Below are positions 45,067 through 54,182 of a DNA stretch of 64,000 nucleotides, in pieces. A program made the position numbers and the translations under genes. Source of the DNA: Thalassotalea euphylliae (lineage in GTDB: Bacteria; Pseudomonadota; Gammaproteobacteria; Enterobacterales; Alteromonadaceae); contig NZ_QUOT01000001.1 of assembly GCF_003390375.1 (NCBI RefSeq), positions 2,728,001 through 2,792,000 on the forward strand, written 5' to 3'. The stretch's first letter is position 1; every line of letters begins with the position of its first letter. The notes under the pieces are model-generated. The model saw only the letters and a program-made list of their open reading frames with translations. It was not told the DNA's origin and searched no databases.

Positions 45067-45386
45067 CGCAACCCTCCTCACTTTTAGTTTCAGCAGTATT
45101 TTTGCGTGATGATCATCTCGATATTCGTTTTGATGGTGAGTTTGACGAAGAAGATTTCGATATCGCGACCGAGGTGGTATTGAGTCAGTTAGCGCAGGTT
45201 AGTATCTTGGAAAAAATCCCCGGTGCCGATTGCCATAATGTTAGGTTCCGTGCGCAAGTGGCGGAAGATTTTGGTTATTTTGTCTTAAATTTTGAAGTGT
45301 ATAGCCAGTCATGCTGGTTAGAGCCTGAGTCTATTGATGAACAACCTTTACTAGAAGTTATTTGTGGGTCATTAACGGGCAATTAG
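45054..45386 (+). CDS. Conserved-looking hypothetical protein downstream of selO
   Basis: About 110 residues from ATG 45054 inside the end of selO (a GTG at 45030 would add eight). Acidic, with alternating strands and helices (LDIRFDGEFDEEDFDIATEVVLSQL); no signal peptide or membrane helix. Family not recognised. Overlap with selO suggests translational coupling. Confidence 0.65.
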   Translation: MQQLTQPSSLLVSAVFLRDDHLDIRFDGEFDEEDFDIATEVVLSQLAQVSILEKIPGADCHNVRFRAQVAEDFGYFVLNFEVYSQSCWLEPESIDEQPLLEVICGSLTGN

Positions 45387-45453
45387 CAAAGCTGACACTA
45401 TTGGCTGTTAGAGAGCTTTTACTTCGAAGTGAGTAAAAAAGTTAAGCAGGCAG

Positions 45454-46467
45454 CTAAGCAGGAAGCATAGATACTTGATTTAGACCTTTTTGCTGAGCAT
45501 TTGATAGTGCTTTTTGGGTGCGGCTAAGTAAGCTATTTAATGTTTCTTTTTGCTTGAACTCACTAACGCCAAGTGAGATTGTCATTTGTGGCAAACGAAT
45601 ACCAGATTTACTGCTGATAAAGCGTATTTTCTCTACACCTTGGCGAATTTTCTCGGCAATTTCGCTTGCGATTCCCATTTCAACATCAGGCAGCAGAATA
45701 AGAAACTCCTCATTCCCTGTGCGAACAGGTAAGCCACTTTCACCCACGTAGTTACTTACCTTGTTGGCAATCTTAGACAAAATAACATCGCCAATTAGCG
45801 AGCCGAATTTATTACTAAACAGCTTAAAGTCGTCAACACTGACAACCAAAGCTGCGATTTGACGGTCCGGTGATTCACTCACCCATGTATCAAAATGCTT
45901 GCTCAGTGCCTTTCGGTTGTATAACCGAGTCACTGGATCTAGGTAGATTTCTTTACGTGCCGCACTAAATTCTTGATACAAGTTGTCTGCTTGCTGCTCG
46001 GTTTTTGCAAGTTGCTTCAACAATGACGTTTGTTGCTGCTTAAGTAGTTCAACTGTCTGCGATAATCGCGATAGGGCCTGCGCTGCTTGCTCTTTATCGC
46101 CATCTCGCACTGATGCAATATTAGTGTCGAGTGCAGACAGCAATTTATTACCTTTCGCATTAGCGTTATGACAAGTTTCGCTGAGCTGGGCAGTTAGTTG
46201 CTTAGCATCATCAAAAATATCGTCGCGCAAGTTACTTTGACCAAGTACATGGTCTTGGTAAAGCTGCTCAATGAGAAAGTTATCGAGGTGATTATTGGCA
46301 AATAAATGTTGATCTATCTTAGTGATAAGCGGTGTGTTTTTTTCGCAAATGTATTCGTAACCAATTGCGTAATTTATTGGGGTTGCAGGCAACTTCCACT
46401 GTGCTAACAGCTTAAGTGTTTTTGCCATTTTAACTTGTGCTTGTGCTAAGGAATCATGATGCTTCAA
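45454..46467 (-). CDS. GGDEF-domain protein with GNEEF motif
   Basis: 337 residues. N-terminal ~165 residues helical, with a coiled coil (about 130-170) and no membrane helix; C-terminal GGDEF domain starting DPVTRLYNR (about 177-185). Metal-binding Asp is present (SVDDFKLFSNKFG), but the signature is GNEEF at 251-255 instead of GG(D/E)EF, and no RxxD inhibitory site precedes it. The Gly-to-Asn change in the turn that holds GTP makes diguanylate cyclase activity uncertain; it could be a c-di-GMP/GTP sensor. Confidence 0.88.
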   Translation of the reverse strand: MKHHDSLAQAQVKMAKTLKLLAQWKLPATPINYAIGYEYICEKNTPLITKIDQHLFANNHLDNFLIEQLYQDHVLGQSNLRDDIFDDAKQLTAQLSETCHNANAKGNKLLSALDTNIASVRDGDKEQAAQALSRLSQTVELLKQQQTSLLKQLAKTEQQADNLYQEFSAARKEIYLDPVTRLYNRKALSKHFDTWVSESPDRQIAALVVSVDDFKLFSNKFGSLIGDVILSKIANKVSNYVGESGLPVRTGNEEFLILLPDVEMGIASEIAEKIRQGVEKIRFISSKSGIRLPQMTISLGVSEFKQKETLNSLLSRTQKALSNAQQKGLNQVSMLPA

Positions 46468-46716
46468 TGATTCACCCCAAAAAATCTAACTACTCAGCCA
46501 TTCTGGCGAAAAATGCTGAAAACTTCTAGCCTTACAAACAACTTTTATCGATTAATAGAGCAAATAGTTTAATGAATGCGTGTTATTTACCCAGAAAGGC
46601 TGTTGTGCGAATCGAAATAGCTTTGTGTTAGCCTTAAGTTGCAAGGGCGTATCGCCAAGGTAAAATAAATGCACAATAACCGCTTAATAAAGCTCGATTA
46701 CGGAAGCAATAAGCTA

Positions 46717-48501
46717 ATGAAATACCCCATTATACTCATGTTGTTCATGCTGACGGCGTGTAGCCAAACTGCGCTAAAAAGTAAGCCCAATGCCGATCAA
46801 CAACTAGCCAACGTGATTGATACTTATCACGACTACGAGCAGCAAAGTAGCCCATTCAATAACCCAGAGCCAGGCAAAACTAATGGGCAATTGCCAGATT
46901 TAAGTGCCGCGGCATTAGCTGAAAATCATCAACAACTGACGGCTATTTTAGCGAAAGTGAATGCTATTGACGTCGAGTCACTTAGTACTGCTAACCAAAT
47001 TAATCGGTCAGTACTGCAATATCGCATTCAAAATCAGGTAGACAATTACCTAAATAAAGAACACCTCATGCCAATTACTGCGGAATCTGGATTCCATGCA
47101 CATATCAGTTTTATTGGCCGTATGGTGAGTTTTAAAACCGAACAAGACTATCTTGATTACCTTAGCCGCTTGGCACAAATGCCACGTTATTTTAAGCAGC
47201 AAATGACTTGGATGCGTGAAGGGTTAAAAGCTGGCTATAGTCAACCACAAGTAGTATTGAAAGGCTTTGAAGAGTCAATTACCGCCTTTATCAAAGATGA
47301 TGTGACCGAAAGTGTTTATTATCAGCCGTTTAAGTCAATGCCAAAGCATTTAACAACGGCACAACAAGCAGCGTTACGAACGCAAGCAACCAACGTCATT
47401 AAAGAGCAAGTATTTCCTAGTTACCAAGCTTTTTATGATTTTATGGTGGGTGTATATCAACCAAATGCCCGACAAAATATCGCGGCAAGTAGTTTGCCAA
47501 ATGGTGCCGCGTTTTACGCCAATCGCGTGAAGCATTTCACGACATTAAATATGACCGCCGATGAAGTGCACCAAATTGGGTTGGCAGAAGTGAAGCGAAT
47601 TCGCGCTGAAATGAATGCCATTATTGCAAGGTTAGGCTTTGAAGGTTCTTTTGCTGATTTTGTTGAGTTTTTGCGAACAGACCCTCAATTCTACGCGACT
47701 ACGCCAGAGCAACTGATCAAAGAAGCCTCTTTTCTTGCTAAGCAAATGGATGCCAAGTTACCAAGCTTGTTTAAAACTTTGCCACGAACACCTTATGGGG
47801 TAATTGAAGTTCCTGCCAATATTGCGCCTAAGTACACAACGGGTCGTTACTCTGGACCATCGCGAGATGATCAACCGGGTAACTATTGGGTTAATACTTA
47901 TCGCTTAGATCGCCGCCCGCTTTATGTGTTACCCGCGTTAACCTTACATGAAGCCGTACCTGGTCATCACTTACAAGGCTCTATTGCTCGTGAAATGAAA
48001 AACGTACCCGAATTTAGAAATGAAACTTATATTTCGGCATTTGGTGAAGGTTGGGGCCTATATGCTGAGTACTTAGGTATTGAAGCTGGCATGTATCCCG
48101 ACCCTTACAGTGATTTTGGCCGCTTAACTTATGAAATGTGGCGCGCTTGTCGACTAGTGGTTGATACAGGGATGCATGTCAAAGGTTGGTCACGTGCGCA
48201 AGCAATGGACTTTTTAGCCAGCAATACCGCGTTGTCATTGCACAATGTTAAAACTGAAATAGACCGCTATATTTCATGGCCGGGTCAGGCACTTTCATAC
48301 AAAATTGGCGAATTGACGATTAAGCGCTTACGCAAACAGGCCGAGCAAGCGTTAGGGGCAGACTTTGATTTGCGTGACTTCCACGATCAATTGCTAGCAA
48401 ATGGTTCAATGCCTTTGTCTATGCTGGAGGTTGTGATTACGCAATACATAGAGCAGCAGAAAGAACAGCAACAGAAAAAAGCGGTAGCTGAGAGTAGCTA
48501 A
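46717..48501 (+). CDS. DUF885 family lipoprotein, probable metallopeptidase
   Basis: About 594 residues from ATG 46717, which places a lipobox (LTAC, Cys15) right after a short hydrophobic signal; an ATG at 46669 would add 16 charged residues in front. The DUF885 domain holds LHEAVPGHHLQGS, an HExxxGHH-type zinc motif, and FGEGWGLYAEYLGIE further on. Family members are thought to be peptidases/dipeptidases of the M3-like fold. Likely anchored in a membrane facing the periplasm. Confidence 0.88.
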   Translation: MKYPIILMLFMLTACSQTALKSKPNADQQLANVIDTYHDYEQQSSPFNNPEPGKTNGQLPDLSAAALAENHQQLTAILAKVNAIDVESLSTANQINRSVLQYRIQNQVDNYLNKEHLMPITAESGFHAHISFIGRMVSFKTEQDYLDYLSRLAQMPRYFKQQMTWMREGLKAGYSQPQVVLKGFEESITAFIKDDVTESVYYQPFKSMPKHLTTAQQAALRTQATNVIKEQVFPSYQAFYDFMVGVYQPNARQNIAASSLPNGAAFYANRVKHFTTLNMTADEVHQIGLAEVKRIRAEMNAIIARLGFEGSFADFVEFLRTDPQFYATTPEQLIKEASFLAKQMDAKLPSLFKTLPRTPYGVIEVPANIAPKYTTGRYSGPSRDDQPGNYWVNTYRLDRRPLYVLPALTLHEAVPGHHLQGSIAREMKNVPEFRNETYISAFGEGWGLYAEYLGIEAGMYPDPYSDFGRLTYEMWRACRLVVDTGMHVKGWSRAQAMDFLASNTALSLHNVKTEIDRYISWPGQALSYKIGELTIKRLRKQAEQALGADFDLRDFHDQLLANGSMPLSMLEVVITQYIEQQKEQQQKKAVAESS

Positions 48502-48715
48502 AAAGCTAAACGTTGAATGGCGCCAATAGCATGCTAATTAAATATTCAATATTGAATTGATCAGCGGCTAGGTGTCTTTGTTACTGGTGTGCTACTTAGT
48601 AAATAAGCTGTAAGATGCTAATAGGAACAAAAGAAAGAAAAGGGAAAGACACGCAAAGTATACCGTAGGAGTAGAAGGTTAGCTGAATAGCTAAAATAGA
48701 TAAGCCCCCACTATA
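48502..48715. other. Intergenic stretch below the riboswitch, no gene on either strand
   Basis: No reading frame longer than about ten codons with a start follows the riboswitch on the minus strand. Contains TTAGCT-GAAT-AGCTAA hairpin (48679-48694) and a GEMM-core-like ACGCAAAGTATACCG on the plus strand (48651-48665) that can pair with the riboswitch core. Confidence 0.5.
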
Positions 48716-48816
48716 TCTAAATTTGGCAGTCCCGCTGTCCTAGGTTTCCCCTTAGACCGGTAACTTTGCGTCTCTAGCTTTCACTAGATTTGCCTTTAAC
48801 GAGCTTTAGTCGCTCG
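48716..48816 (-). promoter_or_regulatory. c-di-GMP-I (GEMM) riboswitch, minus strand, with no downstream gene
   Basis: Read on the minus strand: AAAGGCAAATC, a CTAGT-GAAA-GCTAG hairpin with GNRA tetraloop, then AGACGCAAAG, TTACCGGTCTAA, and a closing CCTAGGACAGCGGG block. Order and spacing match the class I cyclic-di-GMP aptamer (GGCAAA-hairpin-GACGCAAAG-CCGG-receptor). A weak stem TAGATA...TATCTA followed by TTTT just after it could be the terminator of an expression platform. Confidence 0.82.
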
Positions 48817-48821
48817 GCGAT

Positions 48822-48849
48822 ATTATAGTCAATAATTGCGTAGAGTAAA
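48822..48849 (-). promoter_or_regulatory. Sigma-70 promoter for the minus-strand riboswitch RNA
   Basis: On the minus strand TTTACT (48849-48844), a 16-bp spacer and a consensus TATAAT (48827-48822), placing the RNA start about 48815, just before the aptamer. Confidence 0.65.
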
Positions 48850-48952
48850 TACTAATTCTAATTTGATGACTAAGGTTAGTCGAAAGTTGGCGCTAATTCA
48901 TACGATTCGTTAAAATGCCTGCTCTGAAAAAGCTACCGTTTAAGGTTTACAC

Positions 48953-50794
48953 TTGTTGAAACAGATTTGGTTGGTACTGACATTGGTGATGACTTGTTTA
49001 CTAAGTCAAGTTGCCAATGCACAAGCACAGTTGCCAAGAGAAGTTGTTACCGCCAATATCGAACGAGTCAGTGGTTTTTATCAGGCAGATAAAGAAGCAC
49101 TTCCCTACGATGAAATAGTCTCTTTGGCGACTGAAATTGTTCAGTACCGCCATCAATACCCGAAAGACGTTATTGCTAAAGCTTACGTCTTACTTGCTGA
49201 AGTCGCAGCTAGTAAAGGTGATGCTGCACGTGCCTTTCAATTTGCAATTGACGGTTTAACTTACAAGCCACTACCTGCTGAGCTGCAGCTTAATTTAGAA
49301 ATCAAATTGGCGGAAGGTTACTTTGTAAAAAGTAAATATCACAATGTCTTCCACTTTGTTGATCAAGTCTGGGAGCGCGCCATGCAAGAAGGCTTAGTAA
49401 AGTACCAACTACTGGCTTTGGGCTACCGCGCAATGGCAAATGCCCTCATTGGTGAAAATCAAAAAGCGGCTGACGATCTCCATATGGTGAAAGAGTTGGT
49501 TGAGCAAAACCTCCAATATGCGGAGCATTTACAGTTATTGGAAGTGATTGCGATCTCGTATCACTATTTAGGGGATTACCAAACTGCGATGGAGATACAC
49601 GAGCGTATTCTAAAACTGCGCTTTGCACTTAATCGCAAAAATGGCATTGAAGGAACCTATTACAACTTAGCCGCCGCGTATCGAGAGCTCGAGCGATTAG
49701 ATGATGCATACAATGCATTTTGGCAGGTAAAGCAAATTGCTGAGCAGCGTGTTTGGCCAATAAAGCGGGCTTATGCCGAACTTGGTATTGGCCAAGTGTT
49801 ATTGGATCAGCGTGAGTATCAATCTGCTTATCTCGCCCTCGTTGAAGCAGAGCACTCATTTAAAGGGCAGAATTTGAATAAGCCTTATTTGAGTACGTTA
49901 ATTGCGCTAGCTAAGGCGAGTTTTGCAACTGATCGTCAGGCTTTTGCATTGCAATTGCTGGTACTTGCTGAAGAGCTTGCTGAAATCGTCGAAGTGGCAG
50001 GCGATCAAGTTGATTTATACCTGCTACTTGCCAATCGTTACCAGATTGAAGGTGATAAAGACAAGGCACTAGCAATGCTCAATCGTTACGTAGAATTGCA
50101 ACATCAGTTTTTCAAAGACGCGAAAGCCAGAGTTATTCGTGCGCCTAGTCGGCTTGCGGTCGAAGATAGCAACAAAGCGCTTGCGCTAGATTTAGCCGCA
50201 GCATATGACGCACACACTGAATTCTCAGAACAAGTGAGGATGCAGCGACATTATATTATCGGTTTAACAACATTAAGTTTGTTGTTGCTTGTGGTTTTGA
50301 TTGTTCAATGGCTTACCTATCGCTCTCGTAAACAGCATGATGTTTACGAGCAGTTAGAGCGCCCAACGTATTTAGTGCCTAATCCAGCACAAACCAAATA
50401 TATCTACCACCGGGCATTCAAGAAAGCACGCAAGTATGAGTATCCGCTCACCATAGGTTATTTAACGATTGGCAATTGGCAAGACCTAACTTTTAGCTTT
50501 AACAAGCGGGTTATTGCCGAAGTGAACAAAACATTGGCCACATTGATTAATGAGCATATGGGGGAGTTTGATCAGAGTGGCCAGATTAATGATGGCGAGT
50601 ACATTGTGCTTTTTCCGCATCAGTCACAAAGCCAAGCCAAAGCTAAGTTTGAAAAGCTGATTGATGCACTCAAGGTACGTTTTTTTGCCAATCTGGGCGA
50701 ATTTTCGGTTAATATTAGGTTTTCTTTAGATACACCCGCAGTGCAGGATATCGATCCTTATATCTTCTTATCGCGCTTGAGTGACGTGTCTTAA
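48953..50794 (+). CDS. TPR-repeat membrane protein with degenerate GGDEF-like C-terminus
   Basis: 613 residues from a TTG start. Signal peptide (about 1-24), then several tetratricopeptide-like helix pairs (about 60-390, including LEVIAISYHYLGDYQTAMEIHERILKL-type units), a transmembrane helix at about 444-464, and a cytoplasmic ~140-residue domain with a GGDEF-like pattern in which the signature reads NDGEYIVLFP. That degeneration suggests no cyclase activity. Periplasmic TPR plus cytoplasmic GGDEF is a known sensor layout. The c-di-GMP riboswitch lies upstream but on the opposite strand. Confidence 0.8.
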   Translation: MLKQIWLVLTLVMTCLLSQVANAQAQLPREVVTANIERVSGFYQADKEALPYDEIVSLATEIVQYRHQYPKDVIAKAYVLLAEVAASKGDAARAFQFAIDGLTYKPLPAELQLNLEIKLAEGYFVKSKYHNVFHFVDQVWERAMQEGLVKYQLLALGYRAMANALIGENQKAADDLHMVKELVEQNLQYAEHLQLLEVIAISYHYLGDYQTAMEIHERILKLRFALNRKNGIEGTYYNLAAAYRELERLDDAYNAFWQVKQIAEQRVWPIKRAYAELGIGQVLLDQREYQSAYLALVEAEHSFKGQNLNKPYLSTLIALAKASFATDRQAFALQLLVLAEELAEIVEVAGDQVDLYLLLANRYQIEGDKDKALAMLNRYVELQHQFFKDAKARVIRAPSRLAVEDSNKALALDLAAAYDAHTEFSEQVRMQRHYIIGLTTLSLLLLVVLIVQWLTYRSRKQHDVYEQLERPTYLVPNPAQTKYIYHRAFKKARKYEYPLTIGYLTIGNWQDLTFSFNKRVIAEVNKTLATLINEHMGEFDQSGQINDGEYIVLFPHQSQSQAKAKFEKLIDALKVRFFANLGEFSVNIRFSLDTPAVQDIDPYIFLSRLSDVS

Positions 50795-50820
50795 ATTATT
50801 GAAGGGTATTCAGTAGGTTT

Positions 50821-51381
50821 ATGTTTTTTGCGTTAGTTGTTATTGCCATTTTTGTCGCTGTTAGTGTTTATTTCTATTTTCGTTCAGAACGCCTACAGCA
50901 TGATTTAGTTAAACAAAAACGCGATACAGCACAAACGCGAAAAAGTCATAAGCAGCTAGCTGATACCGTGGCTTCAATCGGAGCAAAACAGCAAGAATTT
51001 TTTACTTTTCGCTACAATAAAGTAAAAGAAGAAGCAGAGCGAAAATCACCAGCAATATTAAGTGATGTCAAACGTATATCGCCACTGGTGACTAACTATG
51101 CGGTAATCTTTAATGCTTGTGCTGGCGGTAAAGAGCAACTTAAACCGACCGCGCAAACCTATTTTGAAAATCACAAACCAGGTGCTTATAAAGACTTTCT
51201 TACCTATATTTCGGGGCGCGAGAAGCATGTAGCACGGATGTGGAGCAGCAACAATTTAAGCGGTTTTATGTCGATGATGGAAAGTTTATTAACTGAGCAG
51301 CAACAAGCATTGGATAAAATAAAACTTGTGAAGAAAGAAGAAGCGCCTGAAGAAAATATCGAATTTCATAAATTCAGCTAA
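50821..51381 (+). CDS. Membrane-anchored coiled-coil hypothetical protein
   Basis: 186 residues. One N-terminal transmembrane helix (about 2-20) followed by a charged coiled coil (about 22-60) and a helical domain (about 75-165). Family not recognised. It begins 26 bp after the TPR/GGDEF-like gene and is probably co-transcribed with it; a terminator follows. Confidence 0.7.
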   Translation: MFFALVVIAIFVAVSVYFYFRSERLQHDLVKQKRDTAQTRKSHKQLADTVASIGAKQQEFFTFRYNKVKEEAERKSPAILSDVKRISPLVTNYAVIFNACAGGKEQLKPTAQTYFENHKPGAYKDFLTYISGREKHVARMWSSNNLSGFMSMMESLLTEQQQALDKIKLVKKEEAPEENIEFHKFS

Positions 51382-51408
51382 GGCCAAGAAGCAAGACCAA
51401 TGCAAACA

Positions 51409-51434
51409 AAAACAGCGCTATAAAGCGCTGTTTT
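51409..51434. terminator. Bidirectional terminator
   Basis: Stem AAAACAGCGCT / AGCGCTGTTTT with ATAA loop, between convergent genes. Confidence 0.88.
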
Positions 51435-51455
51435 ACTATCTTTTAATGCTTGCTA

Positions 51456-51710
51456 CTAATTGCGAATTGTAATCTCAGGTTGAGTGTTTATTTCACCATC
51501 CCATGCGATAGTTGCTACTTTTCCATCGCATAATAGTATGGCTAAACTACTGCCTGCACTGGCTCTAATAAATGCTAGATCATACCCAAACTGAGTCAGA
51601 CTGCTGGCTGCAAATTTCTGCGCTAAGGTTAATTTTTCCCATAACGTTGCTTGAATTTGGTCGTGTTGCCTTCGCTCTAACAGCATTTCACGTTTTGAAA
51701 CCGCCTGCAT
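51456..51710 (-). CDS. Small hypothetical protein (84 aa)
   Basis: 84 residues: a charged N-terminal helix (KREMLLERRQHDQIQATLWEKL) and a C-terminal strand-rich part (SLAILLCDGKVATIAWDGEIN). No signal peptide or membrane segment. Family not recognised. Stands alone on the minus strand with the shared terminator below it, which supports it as a real transcription unit. Confidence 0.6.
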   Translation of the reverse strand: MQAVSKREMLLERRQHDQIQATLWEKLTLAQKFAASSLTQFGYDLAFIRASAGSSLAILLCDGKVATIAWDGEINTQPEITIRN

Positions 51711-51963
51711 TCTAGCCTCACATTAACTATTTAAACTGCAAATAACTATTACGTGACACTATAGAACATTGTTTAATACTTCAACAGATAAATGTGTATA
51801 TTTTATAAAAATTTAACGTATTCTTAGTGTTAGCTGAGCAGTTGTACTTAATAAAACAAACAATATAACGGGCAATAATGCTGTGGATTTTGGCTGGCGA
51901 GTCTACCCTGGAGGTTTGGCTGGGGTATAATCATCGAAAACAACAAGAAGCAAAGAGGCGAGT

Positions 51964-52821
51964 ATGAGTCAGGTGTTAGACGACTTATTATCACTGTTAA
52001 CACTAGAAACAATTGAACAGGGCATTTACCGTGGTCAAAGCCAAGATCTTGGTTTTAAAGCTTTATTTGGTGGCCAAGTATTAGGACAAGCGCTGTCGGC
52101 GGCGCAAGAAACAGTGGATGAAAAGCGCCATGTTCATTCATTACATTCCTACTTTTTACGCGCCGGTGATGCAACTAAACCCGTTGTATATGACGTTGAA
52201 GTTTTGCGTGATGGCGGCAGTTTTAGTGCTCGGCGCGTCAAGGCTATCCAAAATGGACAGCCTATTTTCTATATGACAGCTTCGTTTCAACAGCTAGAGC
52301 AAGGCTTTGAACATCAAGATCAAATGCCAGATGTTCCTGGCCCCGAAGGCGTTCCCTCTTACCAAGATTTTATTCGCGCAAATCAATCAGTTTTCCCTGA
52401 GCATATCCGCAAAATTTTTCTTGCTGAAAAGCCGATTGAGTTGCGCTCGGTTGAACAATATAACTGGGTGTCACCAGAAAAGGTTCCCGCTAAAGCCCAT
52501 ATGTGGATCAAAACCAACGGTGATTTGCCTGATGATTTACGTGTGCACACCTATATGCTGGCTTATGCGTCAGACTTTCATTTCTTGCCTACGTCACTGT
52601 TTCCGCATGGTAAAAGCCATTGGGATCCAAATTTTCAGATCGCCACGATTGACCATACCATGTGGTTTCATCGTCCATTTCGCTTTGATGACTGGTTGCT
52701 GTATGCCGTTGATAGCCCATCAGCCACTGGCGGACGTGGCTTAGTGAAGGGCCAAATTTTTAATCGCCAAGGCGAACTAGTTGCCTCAACAATGCAAGAA
52801 GGTGTGATCCGCGCTCGCTAG
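51964..52821 (+). CDS. tesB: Acyl-CoA thioesterase II TesB
   Basis: 285 residues, double hot-dog fold, nearly the same length as E. coli TesB (286). Motifs YRGQSQDLGFKALFGGQVLGQAL near the start, HSLHSYFLRAGD, and LAYASDFHFLPTSLFPHG with the active-site Asp. Hydrolyses medium/long-chain acyl-CoA in the cytoplasm. Preceded by AAAGAGGCG. Confidence 0.95.
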   Translation: MSQVLDDLLSLLTLETIEQGIYRGQSQDLGFKALFGGQVLGQALSAAQETVDEKRHVHSLHSYFLRAGDATKPVVYDVEVLRDGGSFSARRVKAIQNGQPIFYMTASFQQLEQGFEHQDQMPDVPGPEGVPSYQDFIRANQSVFPEHIRKIFLAEKPIELRSVEQYNWVSPEKVPAKAHMWIKTNGDLPDDLRVHTYMLAYASDFHFLPTSLFPHGKSHWDPNFQIATIDHTMWFHRPFRFDDWLLYAVDSPSATGGRGLVKGQIFNRQGELVASTMQEGVIRAR

Positions 52822-52826
52822 TGCTT

Positions 52827-54071
52827 CTAGTTGGAGAAACGCTGCCAATCGTGGCCTGTCGGATGTTGGAAAATTCGCAGGCCAAACTCTGGTGCAATGG
52901 CATAAATATGGTCAAAGATATCTGCTTGTATACCTTCATAATTTACCCAGTCTTGGTCACTACTAAATAGATAAAGCTCTAACGGAATCCCCGTTGCTGT
53001 CGGGGCCAGTTGCCTCACCATACAAGTCATTTGTTGATGAACTTTCGGGTGACTTTGCAAATAAGCCGTAATATAAGCGCGGAATGTACCAATATTGGTT
53101 AACTGGCGTTGATTGCGCTTGTCGGTCGCTGCACTACCCAGTTGTTGTTGGTTTTGTGCCAGTTCCGTTTGTTTTTGTGCTAAGTAGTCAGCTAGCAAGC
53201 TAATACTGGTGAGTTCTTTGACTTCTTCAGCTTGGTAAAAGCGCACACTTGCGGCATCAATATAAATCGCCCGTTTGATGCGTCGGCCACCAGAGTTGAA
53301 CATATCTCGCCAGTTCTTGAAGGAGCCGCTGATCAACGCATAGGTAGGCACTGTGGTTACAGTGCGATCAAAGTTTTGAATTTTTACCGTATTTAGGCCA
53401 ATTTCAAGCACATCACCATTGGCACCATATTGCGGCAGTTCAACCCAATCTCCAGGGGCAACCATTTTATTCGCCGCAATTTGGATACTGGCGACTAACC
53501 CTTTAATGGTGTCTTGGAAAATAAGTAACAGTACTGCTGTTAGTGCACCTAAACCGCTCAACAGGAATATGGGTGACCGATCGATAATGACAGCAACAGA
53601 CAAGATGGTTGCTACTAAATAGATAGCCAGCTTGATCAACTGAATTGTCGCATTCAGCGGCATGTAACGGGTTTTGGCTTTTGCTTGATAGATGGCCTTA
53701 ACCACGTCAAGCAATGCCGACAATACTCGGGCTATTTGAAAGATTACCGCCACACGCGCAATCGCCACTAGAATCGTTGCCTTGAGTGACTCTTCAGGCA
53801 AGAAAATAGGCGTTAGCGCAATAATTAGAAAAAACGGGACCAGTAAACTAATTTTGGTAAATACTTGGTGGGTAACAAACAAGTCATCCCACGTATTTTT
53901 GGTTCGCTGAACAAGTTTTTGCACCAACACCAATAGACGGTGTTTAACTAAATAGTGGCTGGCACTGGCAAGCAATAACAATAATACAATGCCCGCAACA
54001 CTCGTACCCAACTCCAAATACTGGTTTGGTAAACCAAGTAAAATCAATTGCTCAGAAATCCATTGCTGCAC
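52827..54071 (-). CDS. MscS-family mechanosensitive channel (YbdG-like)
   Basis: 414 residues, close to E. coli YbdG (415). Several N-terminal transmembrane helices (about 20-180), then the pore-lining/MscS beta-domain block (LLIFQDTIKGLVASIQIA, GDWVELPQYGANGDVLEIGLNTVKIQNFD). C-terminal soluble domain. Releases solutes upon hypo-osmotic shock. Convergent with tesB. Confidence 0.92.
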   Translation of the reverse strand: MQQWISEQLILLGLPNQYLELGTSVAGIVLLLLLASASHYLVKHRLLVLVQKLVQRTKNTWDDLFVTHQVFTKISLLVPFFLIIALTPIFLPEESLKATILVAIARVAVIFQIARVLSALLDVVKAIYQAKAKTRYMPLNATIQLIKLAIYLVATILSVAVIIDRSPIFLLSGLGALTAVLLLIFQDTIKGLVASIQIAANKMVAPGDWVELPQYGANGDVLEIGLNTVKIQNFDRTVTTVPTYALISGSFKNWRDMFNSGGRRIKRAIYIDAASVRFYQAEEVKELTSISLLADYLAQKQTELAQNQQQLGSAATDKRNQRQLTNIGTFRAYITAYLQSHPKVHQQMTCMVRQLAPTATGIPLELYLFSSDQDWVNYEGIQADIFDHIYAIAPEFGLRIFQHPTGHDWQRFSN

Positions 54072-54182
54072 AGACTTACTCCTTTATCATTTTTATTAGT
54101 GCTTACTCAATCAACGGCTTGATATTGAATCTTTCAAGCTTTTTATACTCGCCAAATAACTAAGTCGCGACTTCAATTGCTG

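Noticed and set aside
48640..48720. A second, plus-strand GEMM riboswitch driving the TPR/GGDEF-like gene
   Set aside because: Only the ACGCAAAG/ACCG core is present; no GGCAAA-hairpin-GAAA part or receptor could be placed, so it is treated as a possible decayed mirror copy.
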